Source: Shimia sp. Alg240-R146 (GTDB taxonomy: Bacteria > Pseudomonadota > Alphaproteobacteria > Rhodobacterales > Rhodobacteraceae). From it: a stretch of DNA of 64,000 bases. The stretch lies in contig NZ_CAMZOK010000002.1 in NCBI RefSeq assembly GCF_947331465.1, forward strand, positions 1,054,001 to 1,118,000, in the 5' to 3' direction. How positions within the stretch are numbered: the first letter of the stretch is position 1; every line of letters begins with the position of its first letter. Shown one piece after another: positions 34,736 to 43,504 of this stretch. A program made the position numbers and the translations under genes. The notes under the pieces were generated by a model that did no database searches, was not told the DNA's origin, and saw nothing but the letters and a program-made list of their open reading frames with translations.

Positions 34736-35125
34736 TCAGGAACAATATCCGGCCCGTTTGATGCGGCTCTTGGCCGAAGGCTGCTCCAAGTGCTGATACC
34801 GTCCTCCAGAGTAACGCCGACAATCGAGCGCATGCCCTGCCGCGATCACAGCCGCGCCGATGTCCTGTCCTTTGACATAGCAAATCCCGATGTAGCGGTC
34901 ATAAGACCGCTCTCCCGTCAGATCACAGTTCACCTTCTGGCCGCGCAGAAAGTTCACCATCCAGCGTTTTGCATCCTGCCCGGCACGGGTTTTCAACTCT
35001 GGCGCATCGACGCCCTGAAACCGCACCGGTGTGCCGTCTACAACAATCGTGTCCGCATCGCGCACATGGACATCAGCCGCGAGCGGGGTCGCCATCATCA
35101 TGATGGCCAGTATCAGTTTTTTCAT
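34736..35125 (-). CDS. Secreted thermonuclease-family (SNase-like) protein
   Basis: 129 residues: a signal peptide (MKKLILAIMMMATPLAA) followed by one staphylococcal-nuclease OB-fold domain. The DADTIVVDGTPVRFQGVDAPE segment supplies the calcium-site Asp and the GVDAPE motif; GERSYDRYIGICYV holds the second arginine region. It ends in a basic stretch with CRRYSGGRYQH and a final cysteine. It is probably a periplasmic or extracellular nuclease. A 12-bp palindrome lies about 40 bases upstream. Confidence 0.83.
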   Translation of the reverse strand: MKKLILAIMMMATPLAADVHVRDADTIVVDGTPVRFQGVDAPELKTRAGQDAKRWMVNFLRGQKVNCDLTGERSYDRYIGICYVKGQDIGAAVIAAGHALDCRRYSGGRYQHLEQPSAKSRIKRAGYCS

Positions 35126-35165
35126 TGGTCTTCTTACGTTCTGAGTGGTGGCTCCCCCCTACACA

Positions 35166-35177
35166 GAACGATCGTTC
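35166..35177. promoter_or_regulatory. 12-bp palindrome upstream of the nuclease gene
   Basis: GAACGATCGTTC is a perfect palindrome between the nuclease start (35125) and the end of the radical SAM gene. It could be an operator. No binding protein is implied by the neighbours. Confidence 0.25.
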
Positions 35178-35227
35178 GGACCAACGGTAAACTGTTTAAA
35201 ATTATGGATTGGCTGTTACTTCAGGCT

Positions 35228-36313
35228 TCAAAACAACGCCAATTGATCGCCCTTCGCCAGAGGCGCTTCAAACAGGTCGGTGCGCAGCTCGGGCAACGTT
35301 TTTGCCAGCCCAAACCGCTTGCGCGCCACCTCAAAGCGTTGTGCGATGATCTCGGCGTAAAAGCCTTCACCGCGCATACGCTTACCCCATTGCGCATCAT
35401 AATCCTGCCCGCCATGCATCTCTTGCACCCGCGCCATCACCCGCGATGCACGGTCCGGATAATGCTCTTCCAGCCATTCCCGAAACAGCGGCGACACTTC
35501 GCGTGGCAGCCGCAGCATGATCCAGCTTGCCGCTGTCGCTTCGGCCGCACGTGAGGCCTCCAGAATGCCTTCCAATTCGTGATCCGTCAGCGCCGGCACC
35601 ACCGGTGCAATCATCACCCGCACCGGAATCCCCGCCTCTGCAAGCCGCCGCATCGTCTCCAACCGTCGCGCGGGGCGCGGCACACGCGGTTCCATCTTTC
35701 GCGACGTCTCATTGTCCAGCGTGGTAATTGACAGCCCGACATGCACCAACCCGTCGCGCGCCATCTCGCTCAGGATATCAATGTCACGCTCAATCAACGT
35801 GCCTTTGGTGACAATCGCCACCGGATGGCGAAAATCGCGCAGCGCCTTTAGCACCCGCCGCATCACACGATACTGTCGCTCAATTGGCTGATACGGGTCC
35901 GTGTTGGTCCCAATCGCCATAGGCGCAACCCTATAGGCTTTGCGCCGCAACTCCTGATCCAGAACTTCTGCCGCTTTGGGGCGTGCCACCAGTCGCGTTT
36001 CAAAGTCCAATCCCGGCGAATACCCCAGATAGGCATGCGTGGGCCGCGCAAAACAATAAATGCAGCCATGTTCACAACCGCGATACGGGTTGATTGAGCG
36101 GTCAAAATTCAAATCCGGTGACGAGTTGCGACTGATTATGCTTCTTGGTCGCTCCTCTTGAACAAACGTGCGAAACGCGCCGCGCTCCTCTTCAATGTCC
36201 CACCCGTCCTGAATGTCCTCTCGCACAGGGTCAAACCGACCTGCTGCATTGCTAACCGCGCCGCGACCACGACGCCGTTCAGCCTCAATTTTCAGGGACA
36301 GATCACCAGACAT
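35228..36313 (-). CDS. Radical SAM protein of the PA0069/SplB-like group
   Basis: Radical SAM enzyme of 361 residues. The 4Fe-4S motif is C-x3-C-x2-C in YRGCEHGCIYCFARPTH, followed by the family's LGYSPGLDFETRL. Later strands (VTKGTLIERDIDIL, VHVGLSITTLD, VRVMIAPVVPALTD) complete the partial barrel. The group resembles spore photoproduct lyase in its core but its reaction is unknown. I start it at the ATG at 36313 (MSGDLSLKIEAERRRG) rather than six codons earlier. It is divergent from the corrinoid-module gene. Confidence 0.85.
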   Translation of the reverse strand: MSGDLSLKIEAERRRGRGAVSNAAGRFDPVREDIQDGWDIEEERGAFRTFVQEERPRSIISRNSSPDLNFDRSINPYRGCEHGCIYCFARPTHAYLGYSPGLDFETRLVARPKAAEVLDQELRRKAYRVAPMAIGTNTDPYQPIERQYRVMRRVLKALRDFRHPVAIVTKGTLIERDIDILSEMARDGLVHVGLSITTLDNETSRKMEPRVPRPARRLETMRRLAEAGIPVRVMIAPVVPALTDHELEGILEASRAAEATAASWIMLRLPREVSPLFREWLEEHYPDRASRVMARVQEMHGGQDYDAQWGKRMRGEGFYAEIIAQRFEVARKRFGLAKTLPELRTDLFEAPLAKGDQLALF

Positions 36314-36529
36314 GCCCCATAAATAGAACAAATAGGGAACATATGCAATGTCCCCATGATTACCATGAAAATTTTTCAGCGCTTTAGGGGATTTCTAAAC
36401 TACAGGTCGCAGCCGACACGGGCTATGTCGCTATTTAGACAGTCCAACCGCGACAAATTGTCGAAAGCTAAACGAACAATAACCACCAATTCCGCGCGAT
36501 TGACGCCGGCGATTTTCAGGGATTCCGCC
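36314..36529. promoter_or_regulatory. Divergent promoter region radical SAM / corrinoid module
   Basis: 216 bases between two divergent genes. A + frame is open over most of it but lacks a ribosome-binding site and homology. I see no cobalamin or SAM riboswitch. AGGG lies shortly before the corrinoid-module ATG. Confidence 0.4.
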
Positions 36530-37231
36530 ATGTCCGAAGAAGAAGACGACATCATCCTGTCCGAACTTGATGACGAGGAACTTGTCCAACAAATGTTTGA
36601 CGACCTCTACGATGGTCTCAGAGATGAGATCATGGAAGGCGTCAATATCCTGCTGGGACGCGGCTGGGTGCCTTACCGAGTGCTGACCGAAGCACTTGTG
36701 GGCGGCATGACCATCGTGGGCAATGATTTCCGCGACGGCATCCTGTTTGTGCCAGAAGTTCTTTTGGCCGCCAACGCGATGAAGGGCGGCATGTCCATCC
36801 TGAAACCACTGTTGGCCGAAACGGGCGCACCGCGCATGGGGTCCATGGTGATTGGCACCGTCAAAGGCGACATCCACGACATCGGCAAAAACCTTGTCTC
36901 AATGATGATGGAAGGTGCCGGCTTTGAAGTGGTCGATCTGGGCATCAACAACCCGGTCGAAAGCTATCTTGAAGCGCTTGAGGAGCACAAACCCGATATC
37001 CTCGGCATGTCGGCTCTTCTGACCACCACGATGCCTTACATGAAGGTTGTGATCGACACGCTGATCGAAAAAGGCCTGCGCGACGACTACATCGTGCTGG
37101 TGGGTGGTGCTCCGCTGAACGAAGAGTTCGGCAAGGCCATCGGCGCTGACGCCTATTGCCGTGACGCCGCTGTGGCGGTGGAAACGGCCAAGGAATATGT
37201 CGCCCGCAAACACAACCAGATGAGCGCCTGA
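36530..37231 (+). CDS. Corrinoid (B12-binding) module of a split methionine synthase
   Basis: Cobalamin carrier of 233 residues. A helical cap domain (about 20-95) is followed by the Rossmann-like B12 domain with the base-off signature D114-x-H116-x2-G119 (GDIHDIGKN), then SALLTTTMPYM and VLVGGAPL. It shuttles the methyl group between the pterin and homocysteine modules. The first 17 residues are strongly acidic (MSEEEDDIILSELDDEE). The start at 36530 is supported by homology and AGGG; an open frame upstream is not family-like. No reactivase domain is attached and no reactivase gene is in the window. Confidence 0.9.
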   Translation: MSEEEDDIILSELDDEELVQQMFDDLYDGLRDEIMEGVNILLGRGWVPYRVLTEALVGGMTIVGNDFRDGILFVPEVLLAANAMKGGMSILKPLLAETGAPRMGSMVIGTVKGDIHDIGKNLVSMMMEGAGFEVVDLGINNPVESYLEALEEHKPDILGMSALLTTTMPYMKVVIDTLIEKGLRDDYIVLVGGAPLNEEFGKAIGADAYCRDAAVAVETAKEYVARKHNQMSA

Positions 37232-37276
37232 CGCGCTCTCTGGCCAACAAATCACTCCCCCCGGCTTTCCGGGCCT

Positions 37277-37307
37277 GGCCTGCCCTCCCCGGCGGGCCAT
37301 TTTTCTA
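37277..37307 (+). terminator. Terminator between the corrinoid module and DUF1638
   Basis: TGGCCTGCC pairs with GGCGGGCCA (one G-U-type mismatch) and is followed by TTTTTC. DUF1638 starts 13 bases later, so this hairpin may attenuate rather than fully separate the two genes. Confidence 0.65.
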
Positions 37308-37319
37308 TAAGGTGATGTC

Positions 37320-37958
37320 ATGCAGTTGCCAGACGACACAACGTTGACCACCCAAGGCATGACGCCGGATCACGCGACCGGTCGTGTGTTGTTGCTCGCC
37401 TGTGGCGCTCTGGCGCGTGAAATCCTCGACCTGATCAAGCTCAACAACTGGTCCCACATGGACCTGACTTGCCTGCCAGCGATCTTTCACATTCATCCCG
37501 AGAAAATCACACCGGCTGTGCGCGAGGCGGTAAAAAAACACCGCGACGCGTATGACCAGATATTTGTTGTCTATGCAGACTGCGGCACTGGCGGCCTGCT
37601 TCAGCAGGCTTGCGATGACCTTGGCGTCGAAATGATCGCCGGCCCGCATTGCTACAGCTTTTTTGAAGGCAACGACCGCTTTGCAGAGATTTCCGAAGAC
37701 GAGTTCACAGCCTTCTACCTCACCGACTTCCTCGTCCGCCAATTCGACGCCTTCATCATCAAACCCATGGGGCTTGACCGCCATCCAGAGCTGCGCGACA
37801 TGTATTTCGGCAATTACGAAAAACTGGTCTATCAGGCGCAAACCGACGACGCGGCCCTGACTGAAAAAGCCAAAGCCTGCGCCGATCGTCTCGGGCTGGA
37901 TTTTGAACGTCGCTTTACAGGTTACGGTGATCTCGGCACGGCTCTCGCCGAGCTTTAA
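37320..37958 (+). CDS. DUF1638 protein
   Basis: 212-residue cytoplasmic protein of the DUF1638 family. It begins with a strand GRVLLLACGALAREILDL, has IFVVYADCGTGGLLQQACD and YFGNYEKLVYQAQTDDA, and conserved cysteines in the first two. Function is not established. It directly follows the corrinoid module of methionine synthase, and homologues are known near corrinoid proteins and homocysteine methyltransferases. A role in cobalamin methyl transfer, for example carrier maturation or reactivation, is a reasonable inference. Confidence 0.85.
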   Translation: MQLPDDTTLTTQGMTPDHATGRVLLLACGALAREILDLIKLNNWSHMDLTCLPAIFHIHPEKITPAVREAVKKHRDAYDQIFVVYADCGTGGLLQQACDDLGVEMIAGPHCYSFFEGNDRFAEISEDEFTAFYLTDFLVRQFDAFIIKPMGLDRHPELRDMYFGNYEKLVYQAQTDDAALTEKAKACADRLGLDFERRFTGYGDLGTALAEL

Positions 37959-37961
37959 TGC

Positions 37962-39032
37962 TTATATGGCGCCGGATCGCGCTTTGGCCATCTTCCGCGC
38001 TTCCTTGAAGCTCACAAGCCTGCGGCTGCCAGCATCCCAAAGGTCAAGCTTGGCACATTTCAGGCTTTCCAAAAGCGTCATCCGCCCCATGTCCTTCAGC
38101 TCTTCGTGGTCCCGCAGAACCTCGGGCAAGCGATAAAACGGAATGCGCGCATACAGATGATGCACGTGGTGGATGCCGATATTGGCTGAGAACCAGCGTA
38201 GGATCGGCGGCAGGTCATAGTGCGAGCTGCCGTGCAGCGCGGCCTCGTGCAGTTGCCAATCCTCAGAGTCGTCCCATTGGGTCTCTTCAAACTGGTGCTG
38301 AATATAAAACAGCCACATGCCAATCGATGCTGCGATCAAGATTGTGGGCAAGAACACAAGGAACAATGACTGCCAGCCACCGAAATAGGCGATCGCGCCC
38401 ATCAGTACGGCAATGCCCACATTGGTTCCCATTGCAGACACCCAGAACTTGCTGCCTTGATCCATAAAGCCGACCGGAAGACGGTTTTGCAGGATAAAGA
38501 TATAGGTCGGGCCCAATCCAAACAGCACCACAGGATGACGGTACAAACGGTACAAGAACCGCCCAAAAGGCGTGCGCTGGTGATATTCTTCGGTGGTCAG
38601 GGTCATGATGTCGCCAATGCCGCGGTGGCCAAGGTCACCGGCATGGCTGTGGTGGATCGAATGCGAATGCCGCCACACATCATAGGGCGTCAGCGTCACA
38701 ATCCCAATTCCCCGCCCAATCCAGTCACTGACGTCCCGGTTGGCAAAGAACGATCCGTGGCCGCAATCATGCTGGATGCAGAACAGGCGCAACAGGAACA
38801 TGCCGTTCAAAACCGAAATCAGAAACGCACCGAGATAGCTGTAATGCGCCACCCAACAGGCCAGCACCCACAGTGCAACAAACGGTCCAAGGCTGACGCC
38901 AAGTTCAAATCCGCTGCGCAAAGAATTCGGTTCGCGATACTTGGCGAGTGTACGAACCCAATTGCGCGCACTTTCCGTTTTTTCAACCTGTACCGAATCT
39001 TTCATGGCCTGCCATTTCTGCTGCTTCTCCAT
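37962..39032 (-). CDS. Membrane fatty acid desaturase
   Basis: Di-iron desaturase of about 356 residues with the three histidine boxes HDCGHGS, HSHSIHHSH and HHVHHL, and four or more membrane segments between them (LGVSLGPFVALWVLACWVAH, MGAIAYFGGW..., LVFLPTILIAASIGMWLFYI). It introduces a double bond in a lipid acyl chain to maintain fluidity. The start is uncertain: ATG 39032 (MEKQQKWQ) is used here; ATG 39005 and an upstream ATG at 39062 are alternatives. An inverted repeat upstream and the adjacent XRE-cupin gene suggest specific control. Confidence 0.9.
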   Translation of the reverse strand: MEKQQKWQAMKDSVQVEKTESARNWVRTLAKYREPNSLRSGFELGVSLGPFVALWVLACWVAHYSYLGAFLISVLNGMFLLRLFCIQHDCGHGSFFANRDVSDWIGRGIGIVTLTPYDVWRHSHSIHHSHAGDLGHRGIGDIMTLTTEEYHQRTPFGRFLYRLYRHPVVLFGLGPTYIFILQNRLPVGFMDQGSKFWVSAMGTNVGIAVLMGAIAYFGGWQSLFLVFLPTILIAASIGMWLFYIQHQFEETQWDDSEDWQLHEAALHGSSHYDLPPILRWFSANIGIHHVHHLYARIPFYRLPEVLRDHEELKDMGRMTLLESLKCAKLDLWDAGSRRLVSFKEARKMAKARSGAI

Positions 39033-39109
39033 CCGCGTTAAAGGTTCACACGAATGTATCAAGTCTTGATTACCAAATTGCAGGGTATTTTATCGCAGAG
39101 CAAGCAGTA

Positions 39110-39132
39110 GTGTCACATGCTCTGTGCGACAC
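39110..39132. promoter_or_regulatory. Inverted repeat upstream of the desaturase gene
   Basis: GTGTCACA and TGTGCGACAC form a 23-base imperfect palindrome (seven of eight positions paired in the arms). It lies about 78 bases before the desaturase ATG. The spacing suits an operator, and the neighbouring XRE-cupin regulator is the obvious candidate ligand. Confidence 0.4.
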
Positions 39133-39153
39133 AATCGCTTGCGTTCACGGCCC

Positions 39154-39777
39154 TTAGACCAACGACGTCACCCACAAGATCGTCGCGTCTTCATCGCTGA
39201 TTGACACCACATTGTGCCCCATTGTCCCGTCATAATAGGCACTGTCGCCGCGCCGCATCTCCACCGGTTCATAAAACTCGGTGTAAAGCGTGATCACGCC
39301 AGTCAGCACAAAAAGGAACTCTTCACCGTCATGGCGCACCCAGCCGTCAAATTCGTCCATCGACCGCGCCCGCACCCGCGCACGATACGGCAACATCGCC
39401 TTTTTGCGCAGCCCTTCGGCCAGCAATTCATGCTCATAGGTGGTGGTCACCTGATGCGTGCCTTCGCCAGATTTAACAACCGACATGCGTCCGTTGACTT
39501 GTTCCTTTTGCGGAGACGTAAACAGCTGCGGCACGGAAATCTCCAAGCCAACTGCCAGCTTCTTCACCGCATCATAAGTCGGTGACATCTGCCCGTTTTC
39601 GATCTTTGACAGCGTCGAGCGTGCCAATCCCGCTTGATTGGCCGCCTGCTCCAGCGTCCAGTTGCGTGCTTTGCGCAACTCGCGCACCCGCACACCAAGA
39701 TCGAGCGGTTCCACATGATCATGGCCACCGCCCTCGCGGGCGATACGGATCAACGATTTAGGGTCTTTTCCTGTCAT
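39154..39777 (-). CDS. XRE-family regulator with C-terminal cupin domain
   Basis: 207 residues. A helix-turn-helix of the Cro/CI type occupies about 25-85 (RVRELRKARNWTLEQAANQA, then GLARSTLSKIENGQMSPTYD). A cupin domain occupies about 105-205 (DGEEFLFVLTGVITLYTEFY, RGDSAYYDGTMGHNVVS). Such proteins bind a small effector or metal in the cupin and control nearby genes. It is directly upstream of the desaturase on the same strand, so regulation of acyl-chain desaturation is likely by position. Confidence 0.87.
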   Translation of the reverse strand: MTGKDPKSLIRIAREGGGHDHVEPLDLGVRVRELRKARNWTLEQAANQAGLARSTLSKIENGQMSPTYDAVKKLAVGLEISVPQLFTSPQKEQVNGRMSVVKSGEGTHQVTTTYEHELLAEGLRKKAMLPYRARVRARSMDEFDGWVRHDGEEFLFVLTGVITLYTEFYEPVEMRRGDSAYYDGTMGHNVVSISDEDATILWVTSLV

Positions 39778-39857
39778 ACCGCGCATTTAGCGCAACCATG
39801 CCACAGGGCGCAACCGTTCCCCTTGCAACCCTCCGCCCGCCCGCTTAGGCAAGGCAC

Positions 39858-41378
39858 ATGCAATCTACCTTCGACAACGGCCCGTTCCGCCCTTGCCCTG
39901 CGCCGTTTAACATGGCGGCCCATGTGCTTGCGCATGCCGACGACCAGCCTGACAAAGTCGCGCTGACGGTATTGGGCGACACCTCCGAAACCTGGACATA
40001 TGCCGCGCTCAAGTCTGCCGTGCTAGGCACCGCGACCGGCCTCCTCACCCAAGGCCTCGCTCCAGGCGATCATGTCCTCATGCGTCTTGGCAATACCGTG
40101 GAATTCCCGATTGCCTATCTCGCCTGCATCGCCGCCGGCCTGGTTCCCGTACCCACATCGTCGCAGCTTATCGAAGCGGACGTTGCCAAGATGGTCTCGG
40201 ACCTCGCACCCAAGGCGATCCTGCACGACCCCGGCGTGCCCTGCCCCAAAAATCCGGGATGCAAAATTCTCGCCACTGACAGTCTGCATGCCATGCGAGA
40301 TCTGCCACCTGCGGGCTATGCGATGGGCGATCCGAACCGACTGGCCTACATCATCTACACATCCGGAACCTCGGGCAAACCTCGCGCTGTGATGCATGCA
40401 CATCGTGCCATATGGGCACGTCAGATGATGTTTGATGGCTGGTACGGCCTGCATCAATCGGACCGCCTGCTGCATGCAGGCGCCTTTAACTGGACCTATA
40501 CGTTGGGCACCGGCCTGATGGATCCCTGGTCAATTGGCGCCACTGCGTTGATCCCCGCCGAGGGCACAGCCGCGACCTCCCTGCCCGCCTTGCTGGCCAA
40601 ACACAAAGCCACGATCTTTGCCGCCGCTCCGGGGGTTTATCGCAAACTTCTGTCCGATGCCCCCGACATCCATCTGCCGGACCTGCGCCACGGGCTGACG
40701 GCTGGTGAGAAGCTCTCGGAAACCATCCGCGAAGACTGGGCCGCAGCCACCGACACCGCGCTTTACGAGGCCTACGGCATGTCGGAATGCTCCACCTTTA
40801 TCTCTTCCAGCCCCGCCGCACCGGCGCACAAAGGCACGCTTGGCCGCCCGCAAAATGGCCGCCGCATCGCCTTGTTGGACGAAAACGGTGACACCGTCGC
40901 CTTAGGAGAAGAAGGCACCATCGCCGTACACCACACCGATCCGGGTCTGATGCTTGGCTATTTCGGCGCACCGCAAGACACTGCCGAGAAATATGCCGGC
41001 GACTGGTTTCTGACCGGCGACCGCGGCACGATGGATGGCGACAGCTACATCACCTATGCAGGCCGCGCCGACGACATGATGAACGCAGGCGGCTTTCGCG
41101 TCTCGCCAATCGAAGTTGAATCCGCGCTGTCCCGCTTTCCGGGCATCACCGGCGTCGCCGCCGCGGATGTTGAAATCAAAACCGACGTACGCGTTATTGC
41201 TGCGTTTTACACATCCGATGACGATCTGGACGATGCCGCGCTCAAAGCCTTTGCCGAAGAGACACTGGCGCGCTACAAGCAACCCCGACTGTTCAAACGG
41301 CTGGACGCCCTGCCGACCAACCCCAATGGCAAACTTAGCCGCCGTGCTCTGCGCGACCAATTCAAGGCCCAATCATGA
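39858..41378 (+). CDS. Class I acyl/aryl-CoA synthetase
   Basis: ANL-family ligase of 506 residues. The ATP loop is IIYTSGTSGKPRAVMH, A5 is YEAYGMSECS, the hinge is ADDMMNAGGFRVSPIE, and the C-terminal catalytic lysine lies in LPTNPNGKLSRRAL. The pattern is nearest to benzoate-CoA-ligase-like enzymes of Rhodobacterales, but substrate is not readable. The stop overlaps the next start as ATGA. It is divergent from the XRE-cupin gene, with 80 bases between starts. Confidence 0.88.
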   Translation: MQSTFDNGPFRPCPAPFNMAAHVLAHADDQPDKVALTVLGDTSETWTYAALKSAVLGTATGLLTQGLAPGDHVLMRLGNTVEFPIAYLACIAAGLVPVPTSSQLIEADVAKMVSDLAPKAILHDPGVPCPKNPGCKILATDSLHAMRDLPPAGYAMGDPNRLAYIIYTSGTSGKPRAVMHAHRAIWARQMMFDGWYGLHQSDRLLHAGAFNWTYTLGTGLMDPWSIGATALIPAEGTAATSLPALLAKHKATIFAAAPGVYRKLLSDAPDIHLPDLRHGLTAGEKLSETIREDWAAATDTALYEAYGMSECSTFISSSPAAPAHKGTLGRPQNGRRIALLDENGDTVALGEEGTIAVHHTDPGLMLGYFGAPQDTAEKYAGDWFLTGDRGTMDGDSYITYAGRADDMMNAGGFRVSPIEVESALSRFPGITGVAAADVEIKTDVRVIAAFYTSDDDLDDAALKAFAEETLARYKQPRLFKRLDALPTNPNGKLSRRALRDQFKAQS

Positions 41379-42013
41379 TCAAACTCGACATCCTGTCCGA
41401 CCCCATCTGCCCTTGGTGCCTTATTGGCAAAACCCGCTTGGAAAAGGCGATGGAGGCCGAAGGCGACCATCCCTTTACAATCGAATGGCACCCGTTCCAG
41501 CTGAACCCTGATATGCCCAAAGAAGGCATGGACCGGCGCGAATATCTCGAAACCAAATTCGGCGGCAAAGAAAACGCCGTGCGCGTCTATGGCGAAATTG
41601 CCCGCCATGCCGAAGAAGAAGGTATCGACATCGATTTTGGGGCCATTCAGCGCACCCCCAACACAGTGGACGCACACCGTCTGATCCACTGGGCCGGTAT
41701 AGAGAACAAACAAAACGACCTGGTGAACGCCCTGTTCAAAGCCTACTTCAAAGAAGGCCGCGACATTGGCAACGTCGAGGTGCTGTCCGATTTGGCAGAC
41801 AGCGCCGGTATGGACGCAGCCGTGGTTGCCAAATTGCTGAGCAGCGATGCCGATATTGAAAGCATCCAGCAACGCGACGAGCATTCGCGTAAAATGGGTG
41901 TGAATTCGGTCCCGACCTTCATCGTTGCCAACCAGCACGCTGTGCCCGGTGCGCAGTCGGTTGAACTTTGGCGGCAAGTCATGAACGAACTTAAGACCCA
42001 ACAAGACAGCTAA
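41375..42013 (+). CDS. DsbA-family (FrnE-like) thiol oxidoreductase
   Basis: 212-residue cytoplasmic DsbA-fold protein. It has the CPWC active site near residues 10-13 (SDPICPWCLIGK), a helical insertion, and the cis-Pro loop VNSVPTFIVANQHAVPGAQS. This matches the FrnE/2-hydroxychromene-2-carboxylate isomerase-like branch. There is no signal peptide. Translational coupling to the acyl-CoA ligase suggests a common pathway or stress response. An isomerase role is possible, but the CxxC is intact, so a redox role is preferred. Confidence 0.85.
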   Translation: MIKLDILSDPICPWCLIGKTRLEKAMEAEGDHPFTIEWHPFQLNPDMPKEGMDRREYLETKFGGKENAVRVYGEIARHAEEEGIDIDFGAIQRTPNTVDAHRLIHWAGIENKQNDLVNALFKAYFKEGRDIGNVEVLSDLADSAGMDAAVVAKLLSSDADIESIQQRDEHSRKMGVNSVPTFIVANQHAVPGAQSVELWRQVMNELKTQQDS

Positions 42014-42202
42014 ACCCACTGAACGGGCATTCACTTTGGCCCTTGTGACCGCCCGTTCGGCAGGCTAAATTATCTCCATCCCGCGTCCTTTTATCGTCGC
42101 CGGATGACTCAAACACGTTCACCCCTGTTTCAGGCCGATCCGCGCAGACGTCTTTTGCGTCCTGCAGATCACGGTCGTTCCGGCGTTGCAAAGGACCAAC
42201 TG

Positions 42203-43414
42203 ATGACCAAAGACAATATGCCCATGTCGCAGGTCGAATTCATCGCGCTTTGTGCCATGATGTTTGCAACGATCGCCTTCTCGATTGACGCGATGCTGCC
42301 CGCTTTGCCCGAAATTGCCAAAGAACTCAGCCCGGGCAACCTCAACCGCGCAACGCTGATCATCACCTCCTTTGTGATGGGCATGGGCATTGGCACGCTG
42401 TTCACCGGCCCGCTTTCGGATCGCTTTGGGCGCAAAGTTGTGCTCATTAGCGGCGCAGCAATTTACTCGCTTTGCGCTTTCATCGGCTGGTACAGCGAAA
42501 CTCTGGAATGGGTGCTTGCTGCGCGTCTGATGCAAGGGGTTGGTGCTGCGGGTCCGCGCATCGTGACGCTTGCCATTGTGCGCGACTTGTATTCTGGCCG
42601 CGAAATGGCGCGGATTATGTCGTTCGCGATGATGGTCTTTACCTTGGTTCCGGCGATTGCGCCGCTGATGGGTCAGTTCATTATTGATCTTTCGTCGTGG
42701 CGGGGCATTTTCGTCGCGTTTATCATCTTTTCTCTGATTTCCGTTCTATGGATTGGTTTCCGCCTGCCGGAACCGCTGGCTGTGGAAAACCGCCGCCCTT
42801 TCAGCATTGCCAAAATCATCTCAGCCATGCGCGACATGTGGAAGATCCCGGCGGTCCGCACCTCTATGATGGTGCAATCTTTGGTATTTGGTGGTCTCTT
42901 TGCTTTGATCAGCTCGGTTCATCCGATCTACGATCAAACCTACGGACGCGCCGAAGAATTCCCTTACTGGTTTGCTGGGATTGCGTTGCTCTCCGGCTCC
43001 GCCAGCCTGCTCAATGCCCGTCTCGTGATGCGGCTCGGCATGCGGTATCTGGTGACAGTGGCGCTTGGCTTGCAGGTGTTCATCGGCATCGCCATGATCG
43101 CCGCGACCACCATTCAGAACCTCGACCTGCAATTCTACGCTTTTGCGTTGTGGCAGCTTTGCGGATTCTTCTTTGTCGGCATGACCATCGGCAATCTGAA
43201 TGCTCTTGCCATGGAACCTCTTGGCCATATGGCCGGTACAGCCGCCTCGGTTATGGGCGCAGTGTCCACCATCCTCGGGGCGTTTTTGGCTGCGCCCATC
43301 GCCTTGATTTATGACGGCACCGCATTGCCTCTAGCGATGTCCCTGACGGTTCTCTTGACCCTCAGCTTCGGACTAATGTTGCACATGCGACGTCTGGAGC
43401 AAATGAGCGCGTAA
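42203..43414 (+). CDS. MFS multidrug efflux transporter, Bcr/CflA family
   Basis: Twelve-helix proton-driven exporter of 403 residues. The ATG at 42203 has AAGGA eight bases before it and places the first helix (EFIALCAMMFATIAFSIDAM) at the right distance. The motif A loop is GPLSDRFGRKVVLI and motif C-like residues follow in RLMQGVGAAGPRIV. Family members export drugs or metabolites such as bicyclomycin or sulfonamides; the substrate here is unknown. An open frame upstream to 42104 is judged non-coding. Confidence 0.88.
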   Translation: MTKDNMPMSQVEFIALCAMMFATIAFSIDAMLPALPEIAKELSPGNLNRATLIITSFVMGMGIGTLFTGPLSDRFGRKVVLISGAAIYSLCAFIGWYSETLEWVLAARLMQGVGAAGPRIVTLAIVRDLYSGREMARIMSFAMMVFTLVPAIAPLMGQFIIDLSSWRGIFVAFIIFSLISVLWIGFRLPEPLAVENRRPFSIAKIISAMRDMWKIPAVRTSMMVQSLVFGGLFALISSVHPIYDQTYGRAEEFPYWFAGIALLSGSASLLNARLVMRLGMRYLVTVALGLQVFIGIAMIAATTIQNLDLQFYAFALWQLCGFFFVGMTIGNLNALAMEPLGHMAGTAASVMGAVSTILGAFLAAPIALIYDGTALPLAMSLTVLLTLSFGLMLHMRRLEQMSA

Positions 43415-43504
43415 CCACGGCTGAGGACGCGCGGTCATCTGCGCGCCTCTGCCCATCCTTATCGCCCAAATCCGGACCTACGGTTTACAGTCGCGATGCC
43501 GACG

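Noticed and set aside
35166-35177. SOS (LexA) box upstream of the nuclease gene
   Set aside because: The palindrome does not have the GTTC-N7-GTTC or GAAC-N7-GAAC direct-repeat form of alphaproteobacterial LexA sites.
36356-36529. N-terminal extension of the corrinoid module
   Set aside because: No ribosome-binding site and no homology; the ATG at 36530 has AGGG before it and a family-like start.
42104-42202. N-terminal extension of the MFS transporter
   Set aside because: It is Arg-rich and hydrophilic, while the ATG at 42203 has a better ribosome-binding site and places the first helix normally.
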